Source of the DNA: Candidatus Butyricicoccus stercorigallinarum
GTDB lineage: Bacteria > Bacillota > Clostridia > Oscillospirales > Butyricicoccaceae
Assembly: GCA_019112985.1 (NCBI GenBank)
Contig: DXIG01000043.1
Span: 1 to 33,666, forward strand
Length of the DNA stretch: 33,666 nt
Direction of reading: 5' to 3'
Shown: positions 27,396-33,666 of the stretch, piece after piece
Layout: the number at the start of each line of letters is the position of its first letter
How positions within the stretch are numbered: position 1 is the first letter of the stretch
The notes under the pieces: model-generated
The model's database searches: none
What the model was told of the DNA's origin: nothing
What the model saw: the letters and a program-made list of their open reading frames with translations, nothing else
Made by a program: the position numbers and the translations under genes

Positions 27396-27826
27396 TGATG
27401 ATCCTGCAAACGCACAATGTCGCGGACACCGAGCGCGCGGGCGGCATGCTCGCGCAGAAGGTCTCCCCCGGCACGCTGGTCGCCTTTACCGGCGATCTCG
27501 GCGCGGGAAAGACGGCGTTCTGCCGCGGCTTTCTGCATGCGCTCGGCTATCCCGGCCGCGTCACCAGCCCGACGTTCGCCATTGTCAACGAATACGACAC
27601 CGATCTGTGCCGCGTCTGTCACTTTGACATGTACCGCATTTTGGACGAAGACGCGCTGTACGACATCGGCTGGGACGACTACTTCGACGGCGAGACCATC
27701 CTGCTCGTCGAATGGAGCGAAAACATCACGGACGCGCTGCCCGAGCGGCATATCACCGTGGATATCCGCCGCGGCGCGGAAGAAAACGACCGCACGATTA
27801 CGATAGACGGAGGAAACGCATCTTGA
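27395..27826 (+). CDS. tsaE: tRNA threonylcarbamoyladenosine biosynthesis ATPase
   Basis: FTGDLGAGKTAFCRGF Walker A, SPTFAIVNEYD, HFDMYRI. Confidence 0.94.
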   Translation: MMILQTHNVADTERAGGMLAQKVSPGTLVAFTGDLGAGKTAFCRGFLHALGYPGRVTSPTFAIVNEYDTDLCRVCHFDMYRILDEDALYDIGWDDYFDGETILLVEWSENITDALPERHITVDIRRGAEENDRTITIDGGNAS

Positions 27827-28554
27827 AAATTCTGACGTTGGAATCCTCCTCCCTGTCCGCCTCGGTCTGCGTGACGGAGGACACCAGACTGCTCGCGCAG
27901 TCGTTCCAGAACTGCGGTCTGACGCACAGCGCGACGCTGCTGCCGATGATCGACCACGTCATGACGACCTCCCAGCTGACGCTGGACGACATCGACGCCG
28001 TCGCCGCTGTCACCGGCCCCGGCTCGTTCACCGGCATCCGTATCGGCGTGGCCACGGCCAAGGGCATCGCAGACGCCAGAGACCTGCCCTGCATCGCCGT
28101 CTCCAGTCTGGCGGGCGCGGCGTGGAACGTCGCGCTGACCGACCGCGTCATCTGCCCGGTCATGGACGCGCGGCGCAGCCAGCTGTACAACGCGCTGTTC
28201 GCCTGCACAGGCGGCGCGCTCGAGCGCCTGACGCCCGACCGGCTGATCGTCAGAGCCGATCTCAAAAAAGAGCTGATTTCTTTGGGAAAATCTGTTCTTC
28301 TGGTTGGAGACGGCGCGCAAATGTGCTATAATGAGTTCATCGGCTGCGAGGCGCTGGATGTCGCTCTCGCGCCTCCCGGTTTGGTTTTTCCCTGCGCCCA
28401 CGGCGCCGCCATGGAAGCGCACCGTCTCGCGCAGGAAGGGCATCTGCTCTCCGCTGCACAGCTGCTGCCGTGCTACCTGCGTCAGCCGCAGGCTGTGCGC
28501 GAGAGGCTCGCACGCGAGGCCGCTCAAACCCCCGAAACTACGACAAAGGAGTAA
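27823..28554 (+). CDS. tsaB: tRNA threonylcarbamoyladenosine biosynthesis protein TsaB
   Basis: Probable TTG start at 27823 overlapping the tsaE stop; KILTLESSSLSASVCV, LTHSATLLPMIDHVM, VTGPGSFTGIRIGVATAKG. Confidence 0.92.
   Translation: MKILTLESSSLSASVCVTEDTRLLAQSFQNCGLTHSATLLPMIDHVMTTSQLTLDDIDAVAAVTGPGSFTGIRIGVATAKGIADARDLPCIAVSSLAGAAWNVALTDRVICPVMDARRSQLYNALFACTGGALERLTPDRLIVRADLKKELISLGKSVLLVGDGAQMCYNEFIGCEALDVALAPPGLVFPCAHGAAMEAHRLAQEGHLLSAAQLLPCYLRQPQAVRERLAREAAQTPETTTKE
28304..28332 (+). promoter_or_regulatory. Predicted intragenic promoter within tsaB, facing upp
   Basis: TTGGAG (28304-28309), 17 bp spacer, TATAAT (28327-28332). Confidence 0.45.
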
Positions 28555-28560
28555 CAAATC

Positions 28561-29190
28561 ATGGCTCAGGTTCACGTAATGAATCATCCGCTGATTGTAC
28601 ACAAGCTGTCTCTCATGCGCGATAAGTCCACCGGCCCCAAGGAATTCCGCGAGGCAGTGGAGGAAATCTCCACCCTGCTGTGCTATGAGGCCACCCGCAA
28701 TCTTCCGCTGAAGGAAGTCGAAATCGAAACCCCGATCGCCCGCACCAAGGCGAGCTTCATCTCCGGCAAAAAGCTGGCGATCGTCTGCATCCTGCGCGCC
28801 GGTCTCGGCATGGTGGACGGCGTGCTCGACCTGATCCCGAACGCCAAGATCGGCCACATCGGTCTGTACCGCGATCCGGACACGCTGCAGCCGGTCGAGT
28901 ACTACTGCAAGCTGCCGACCGATATCGGCAGCCGCGATGTCATCATTGTCGACCCGATGCTCGCGACCGGCGGCTCCGCCATCGCGGCCATTCAGTTCCT
29001 CAAGAACTACGGCGTGCAGAACATCAAGCTGATCTCCATTCTCGCCGTTCCGGAATCGCTTCAGGCCATTCAGGAGGAGCACCCGGACGTCGAGGTGTAC
29101 TGCGCGGCCATCGACGAAAAGCTCAACTCCAAGGGCTATATCGTCCCGGGCGTGGGCGACGCCGGCGACCGCCTGTTCGGCACCAAGTAA
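28561..29190 (+). CDS. upp: Uracil phosphoribosyltransferase
   Basis: [68 protein letters not shown]. Confidence 0.97.
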   Translation: MAQVHVMNHPLIVHKLSLMRDKSTGPKEFREAVEEISTLLCYEATRNLPLKEVEIETPIARTKASFISGKKLAIVCILRAGLGMVDGVLDLIPNAKIGHIGLYRDPDTLQPVEYYCKLPTDIGSRDVIIVDPMLATGGSAIAAIQFLKNYGVQNIKLISILAVPESLQAIQEEHPDVEVYCAAIDEKLNSKGYIVPGVGDAGDRLFGTK

Positions 29191-29204
29191 ATCAAAAAAA
29201 ATTC

Positions 29205-29242
29205 GGCCTGCTGCAAACCACACGATTTGCAGCAGGCCTTTT
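29205..29242. terminator. Intrinsic terminator of upp, bidirectional
   Basis: GGCCTGCTGCAAA ccacacga TTTGCAGCAGGCC TTTT. Confidence 0.9.
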
Positions 29243-29259
29243 GCTGTCTGAATTCCGGC

Positions 29260-30039
29260 TCACAGCGTGATGCTGCCGGTCTCCTTTCCGTTGAGAGCGA
29301 AGGCGAGCAGCGTCTCCCGGTCAATCGCCGCGAAATAGCCGGCGCGCGCATACTCGTCCGCATAATGCGTCTCAATGCGCGCAAGCAAGTCCCGCAATTG
29401 CAGCATGGTCGCGACCTCGTGCTTGCAGGTATAGCTGCAAATACAGGAGCAGACGAGGTCGCGAATCTCCCCGGCGTCGTGCAGAAACTCCACCTCATAG
29501 GCATTTCTGCCCTCCACGATGGCGTAGCCCCGCGCGCCGTCCAGGCTGAGATAGCGCACCCGGTTTTCCATGTAGTAGTTGTGCCCGCGCTCCGCGATGG
29601 CGCGGTTCACCTGCATCCCCTGCAAATCGTCCAGCCGGAAGACCGTGCCGTCGCTGCCGGTGACGAAGGTCTCCTCCCCGGCCGCCGGTGCGCGGAACCA
29701 GGGGAGTACCCGGCTGCCCGGCAGCGCCGCGCGGTCAAACGTCAGAAAATGACTGCCCGCCAGAAAGAACTGCCCGTGGACGTCGGTATCCACCCGGGCG
29801 ATAACGCGCCGGTAGTCGGACACCTTGATCTTAAAATTGTAGTTGACGTCCACGACACATCCGCGCATGCCCTCCAGCTTGCCCTCCACATAGACCATAT
29901 CGCCGCGGTGCAGGTCGAAGCGGTCGTTATAGTAGGCGAGCGTCATGTTCCTGCCCGCAAAATACACCTGAACGACAGAGTTGCGCGGCGCAGGCTGCTG
30001 GCTTTCCGCCGCAAATCCAATCTTTTCTGCCATAACCAA
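29260..30039 (-). CDS. SWIM zinc-finger domain protein of unknown function
   Basis: C-terminal CSCICSYTCKH (CxC-x(n)-CxH); the ~180-residue N-terminal region is not recognised. ATG at 30033 is an alternative start. Confidence 0.65.
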   Translation of the reverse strand: MVMAEKIGFAAESQQPAPRNSVVQVYFAGRNMTLAYYNDRFDLHRGDMVYVEGKLEGMRGCVVDVNYNFKIKVSDYRRVIARVDTDVHGQFFLAGSHFLTFDRAALPGSRVLPWFRAPAAGEETFVTGSDGTVFRLDDLQGMQVNRAIAERGHNYYMENRVRYLSLDGARGYAIVEGRNAYEVEFLHDAGEIRDLVCSCICSYTCKHEVATMLQLRDLLARIETHYADEYARAGYFAAIDRETLLAFALNGKETGSITL

Positions 30040-30172
30040 GTCCCTCCTTGCCGATTGCCGGCCGTCCTCTGCGGCAATCGCGGCACACCATACATCTGTC
30101 CGTCACTCTTTGTTATAGTATAGCACAAATCTGCGTCTCGCGAAATACCATCCCGCCTGTGTCCCGCGGTTT

Positions 30173-30670
30173 TTACGGCTGCGCCGCGGCGTCCTCCAGT
30201 GCGAACAGGGCGTTTTCGTAGTCCCGGACATAGTAGCGCACCTGCTTTCTGCCCCGCTGGAGAATCATGTGCCCCTCGGCCTCCAATTTTTCCTTTTGCG
30301 CCAGTGCGCCGCCGGGATATTTGGGATTCAGCTCTCCGTTGGCCTTCAGCGTCCGCCAATACGGCGTCTTGTCCTCCGCGCGCTGTTCGCTTGCCCAGGC
30401 GGCGATCGAGACAAAAATGCCCGCTGTGATCGGATCGGTAAAATCCGCGCCCGCTTTTTTGGCAAAATACGCGCGAATTGCGCCGACGGTAATCACCTTC
30501 CCGCGCGGAATGCGCTTCATAACCGCGTCATACGCGAGGGGTGGGGCGAAATACATCCGCTCTCCCCCGTATTTTTTCACGCTGGCCGGGTCGGAAATGA
30601 TCTGTATCTTCGGCATATCCTTGCTGTTGCGCAGCATGGCATTGAAATCCTTGGCCGCTTCCTTCGTCAT
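30173..30670 (-). CDS. MGMT family / alkyltransferase-like protein lacking the active-site Cys
   Basis: IPRGKVITVGAIRAYFA then TPYWRTLKANGELNPKYPGGALAQKEKLEAEGH; PCHR-equivalent is PYWR; SD AGGAGGT. Confidence 0.75.
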   Translation of the reverse strand: MTKEAAKDFNAMLRNSKDMPKIQIISDPASVKKYGGERMYFAPPLAYDAVMKRIPRGKVITVGAIRAYFAKKAGADFTDPITAGIFVSIAAWASEQRAEDKTPYWRTLKANGELNPKYPGGALAQKEKLEAEGHMILQRGRKQVRYYVRDYENALFALEDAAAQP

Positions 30671-30764
30671 GCCAACCACCTCCTGCCTTCAGCATACCGC
30701 ATTTCTCCGCCGCGCGCAATGAGACGGTTGTCCCTTTTTTCGCTGTTTCGCGCCGCATCCGGAC

Positions 30765-30800
30765 GCAAAAACCTCCCGCGCCTGCGCCGGCACGGGAGGT
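30765..30800 (-). terminator. Intrinsic terminator of the EFR1-like gene
   Basis: Minus strand ACCTCCCG ... CGGGAGGT TTTTGCG. Confidence 0.75.
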
Positions 30801-30843
30801 CTGTGGTAATCGGCGGTTGATACAAATCGGACGGTTCGCCGCG

Positions 30844-31602
30844 TTACAGGTACAGCTCGCACGCCTTTCGATCCGCGCACACCTTCTCCAGCATGGCGGT
30901 GATGGCGGCGAGCCGCTCGGCGTCCACCCGGCGCGCGCCATGGGGACAGCGGGCGACGCAGCGCATACACGAGATGCAGGCATCGCCGTCGACCTGCGCG
31001 GCGTCGTCCGGGCGGATGGCCTGCACCGGGCAGCCTTGCGCGCACAGCCCGCACTGCACGCAGGCCTCGGACGGCATCGGCACCATGCCGCCGCCGCGCG
31101 GTTTATACGGGCGGTTTCCGGGGATCTCCGGCCGCGAAATATCGCCCGCAGCCAGCTTTTCTTCAATGCTTGCGGCAAACTGCCGCAGGCAATCCCGGTC
31201 GTCCGCATCCGGCCGCCCGGCCGCAAACTGGCGGGCGATCGAGTGCTCCGCAATGGCGGCAATCGCCGCGACGACGCGGAACCCCGCCTGCTCAGCGGCA
31301 TCCTGTAATTCCACCAATGTATCCTCATACGCCCGGTTGCCGTAGACGCAGACCAGCACGGCAGCCGCGCCGTTTCCCCTGACCGCAGACAGGCGTTCGA
31401 CCGCCGCGCCCGGCACCCGGCCGCCATACGACGGCGCCGCGATCACGGCGACATCGTCCGGTTCGAGCGCGATGGCGGAAAAATCCACGCGGCTGTCGGT
31501 CAGATCGACCGGACAGACCGCTTCCTTCCAGGTGTCCGTCAGGATATCCACAACCTGTTTGGTTCTGCCCGTGGGGCTAAAATACAGTGCATACCGTTTC
31601 AT
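30844..31602 (-). CDS. Flavodoxin plus 2x[4Fe-4S] ferredoxin (EFR1-like)
   Basis: YALYFSPTGRTKQVVDIL flavodoxin-like start; CVQCGLCAQGCPVQAI and CISCMRCVARCPHGAR clusters. Confidence 0.9.
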   Translation of the reverse strand: MKRYALYFSPTGRTKQVVDILTDTWKEAVCPVDLTDSRVDFSAIALEPDDVAVIAAPSYGGRVPGAAVERLSAVRGNGAAAVLVCVYGNRAYEDTLVELQDAAEQAGFRVVAAIAAIAEHSIARQFAAGRPDADDRDCLRQFAASIEEKLAAGDISRPEIPGNRPYKPRGGGMVPMPSEACVQCGLCAQGCPVQAIRPDDAAQVDGDACISCMRCVARCPHGARRVDAERLAAITAMLEKVCADRKACELYL

Positions 31603-31801
31603 ATAGCAATCCCTCCATGCTTCGACGGCGCAGGCCCGCGCCGTCCGCTTGCAATTTTTCTCAAAAACGCATACAATCTTCGATAGAAGCAGTGTTTCGT
31701 CTGTCTTTCAGTATACTACAAAACAGGCGGAAAAGAAAGCGCCGGCCAGCGGCGCACCCGCCCGCAAACCGCGGTCAAACAGAGCAAAGGACGGTGACGA
31801 T

Positions 31802-32269
31802 ATGGCAAAGAGATATTATCTTGCTTACGGAAGTAACCTCAATCTGCCTCATATGCGCATGCGCTGTCCCCACGCCGCGCTGCTCGGCACAGCCGAGCTC
31901 AAGGGCTGGGCGCTGCTGTTTCGCGGCATCGGGACGGAGGTCTACCTCACCATCGAGCCGCGCGCGGGCGGCGTCGTTCCGGCGGCGGTCTGGGCTGTGA
32001 CCGCTTCGGACGAGGCGGCGCTCGACCAGTACGAGGAATACCCGACGGTTTATTACAAGCGCGACATCCGGCTGCGCTGCCGCAGCCTGCGCACGGGAGC
32101 GCTGCGGACGGTGACCGCCTTCGCCTACCTCATGCACGAAGCGTGGCCGGTCGGCCTGCCCTCCGCTTCCTATCTGAGAACCTGTCTGGAAGGGTATGAC
32201 GCATTCGCCTTCGACCGGACGATCCTGCTTGAGGCGTACGACAGCTGCCGGCGGCGCGCCGGGCGGTAG
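31802..32269 (+). CDS. Gamma-glutamylcyclotransferase-like (AIG2-type) protein
   Basis: YYLAYGSNLNLPHMRMRCP; LDQYEEYPTVYYKRDI. Confidence 0.88.
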   Translation: MAKRYYLAYGSNLNLPHMRMRCPHAALLGTAELKGWALLFRGIGTEVYLTIEPRAGGVVPAAVWAVTASDEAALDQYEEYPTVYYKRDIRLRCRSLRTGALRTVTAFAYLMHEAWPVGLPSASYLRTCLEGYDAFAFDRTILLEAYDSCRRRAGR

Positions 32270-32369
32270 GGGCGAAGCATGGAAAACGGCGCTATTCTGT
32301 GATATACTGAATGCAGCCGAGTATGGATACACTGGTAATGAAAAGCAGACGATCACAAGGAGTGCACCT

Positions 32370-33041
32370 ATGGATAAGAAGCATGGGGTAATTTATATTC
32401 TAACCAACCCGTCTTTCCCCGAATACGTCAAAATCGGCTATGCGGATGACATTGACCGAAGGCTGTCCGAGCTCAACCGAACCGAATGTACGCCGTTTGC
32501 GTTTCGCGTCTATGCGACATACGCGGTTCAGACACGGCTCACGGATTTGAAAATCCATCAAATGATCGATCGCATCAATCCCACGCTGCGCTCCATCGAC
32601 AATGTAAACGGCAAGAAACGCATCCGGGAGTTTTACGCCATGAGCGCAGAGGACGCATACCTGATGTTCGAGGCGATGGCCGAAATCCATGGAACGACCA
32701 AATTGCTCAAAAAAGTCCGCCCGGACAAAAAGCAGGAAGAGGAAGAAGCGACGGCAAACGAGGTGAAAGAAATCACACGCGAAAAATTATCGCCCTTTTC
32801 CTTTGATCTGGTTCAAATTGCGCCCGGCGAAGAGGTTGAATTTTGGTACACCACCAAACTGAACTCCGGAATCGTGTGTAAGGTGGCGGACAGCAAGCAC
32901 ATCGAGTACGAGGGCGAGTTGTATTCTCTCTCCTCTTTCGCGACGAAAATGCTCCAGTCCAAACACGGTGTACAGGGTCCACGATATTTCAAATACAAAG
33001 GCGAATGGCTGAACGATATCCGCAACCGGCTCGGCGTATAA
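32370..33041 (+). CDS. GIY-YIG (T5orf172/MUG113-type) nuclease-fold protein with possible RAMA-like C-terminal domain
   Basis: GVIYILTNPSFPEYVKIGYADDIDRRLSELN; C-terminal LYSLSSFATKMLQSKHGVQGPRYFKYKGEWLNDIRNRL; SD AAGGAG. Confidence 0.82.
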   Translation: MDKKHGVIYILTNPSFPEYVKIGYADDIDRRLSELNRTECTPFAFRVYATYAVQTRLTDLKIHQMIDRINPTLRSIDNVNGKKRIREFYAMSAEDAYLMFEAMAEIHGTTKLLKKVRPDKKQEEEEATANEVKEITREKLSPFSFDLVQIAPGEEVEFWYTTKLNSGIVCKVADSKHIEYEGELYSLSSFATKMLQSKHGVQGPRYFKYKGEWLNDIRNRLGV

Positions 33042-33084
33042 GCGAGGCGGCCAAGTACCGCTCTGGTCTTTCGGGCAAAAACAG

Positions 33085-33130
33085 GCACCGCAGCTTTGAT
33101 CCGCAAGAAGATCAAAACTACGGTGCTTTT
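33085..33130 (+). terminator. Intrinsic terminator downstream of the GIY-YIG gene
   Basis: GCACCGcAG..TTGATC ... GATCAAaaCTaCGGTGC then TTTTT. Confidence 0.75.
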
Positions 33131-33189
33131 TATGGGATGCGGCCGATTTGCTTGTAATATTGCGTCTTATCCGTCGTCTGCGGGATAAT

Positions 33190-33663
33190 TCACTCCGCTT
33201 CACTGGTTGAATGATCTGCATCAACCTTTGATAAATTAAGACGATAATACTTCATCCGTTTGATGATGTCTATCAAAAGCAGATCCGCTTTTTTGAATTC
33301 ATTCAAACGCCTGCGCACAGTATTTTCACTGCATCCGCAGACTTGTGCCAACTCAATCACGGTAATTCCATTTTCTGAAAAAAGCGCTGCCTGAATCAAA
33401 AGATCGAGCATCTTTGTTGTTGTCTGATCGGTTGAGTAAGATAACACAAACTGTTTGCACAGGTGCTCCCATTCATGGTATCTGGCGCTCAGATGGTCAA
33501 TAATCTCTTGCTGCGCATTCTGGATCATAAACAAAAACATATGCACAAATTCTGTCATATCCCCACGGCTGCGGGGATCATTACAATGTTCAAAGGCTTT
33601 ATAATATGTTGTCAGATGTTGTTTTATTGTATAAGAAAGCTGATAAGACGTAATGGCTTCCAA
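33190..33663 (-). CDS. Fic family-like protein, C-terminal region with winged-HTH (continues beyond window)
   Basis: YYKAFEHCNDPRSRGDMTEFVHMFLFMIQNAQQEI resembles the segment after the Fic core; C-terminal HTH ITVIELAQVCGCSENTVRRRLNEF; frame is open at the window edge. Confidence 0.6.
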   Translation of the reverse strand: MEAITSYQLSYTIKQHLTTYYKAFEHCNDPRSRGDMTEFVHMFLFMIQNAQQEIIDHLSARYHEWEHLCKQFVLSYSTDQTTTKMLDLLIQAALFSENGITVIELAQVCGCSENTVRRRLNEFKKADLLLIDIIKRMKYYRLNLSKVDADHSTSEAE

Positions 33664-33666
33664 TTG

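Noticed and set aside
32370-33663. Toxin-antitoxin or defence operon formed by the GIY-YIG and Fic-like genes
   Set aside because: The genes are convergent with a terminator between them and the Fic-like gene is truncated by the window; no partner antitoxin is visible.
1-33666. CRISPR arrays, tRNA/rRNA genes, IS elements or prophage
   Set aside because: No regularly spaced repeats, cloverleaf-like genes, transposase/integrase motifs or phage structural proteins were recognised by eye; a tRNAscan and repeat search would be needed to be definitive.

Overview
The window is 33.7 kb of GC-rich, densely coded chromosome. Protein families and codon style suggest a Clostridia/Oscillospirales-like Firmicute (inference). 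No tRNA, rRNA, CRISPR array, transposase or phage structural gene was recognised. Left to right it holds: the end of a xanthine-dehydrogenase-type operon (FAD, 2Fe-2S and Mo subunits), tcdA, cysE, an Rrf2 regulator, two lipoproteins, ndk, a complete GTP-to-preQ1 operon (queD-queE-folE-queC-queF) behind a probable preQ1 riboswitch/attenuator, an L-serine dehydratase pair, a ydjM-like membrane protein, an Fe-S protein, cysK, metY, degV, an MFS transporter, an aldo/keto reductase, a membrane acyltransferase, ldh, a P-loop NTPase-CYTH fusion, rodA, fhs, tsaE, tsaB, upp, a SWIM zinc-finger protein, an MGMT/ATL-like protein, a flavodoxin-ferredoxin (EFR1-like), a gamma-glutamylcyclotransferase-like protein, a GIY-YIG protein with a possible RAMA-like C-terminus, and a Fic-like C-terminal fragment at the right edge. 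Best second-look items: (i) a shared ~21-bp motif at the promoters of cysE, metY and the rrf2 gene, with a weaker copy at cysK; (ii) a strong promoter upstream of sdaAB running straight into a terminator hairpin; (iii) the que leader; (iv) an abrupt codon-usage change at about position 883 inside the xdh operon; (v) the P-loop-CYTH fusion, the SWIM protein and the GIY-YIG protein. I saw no convincing new multi-gene defence or mobile system. All calls come from reading the sequence; no searches were run.
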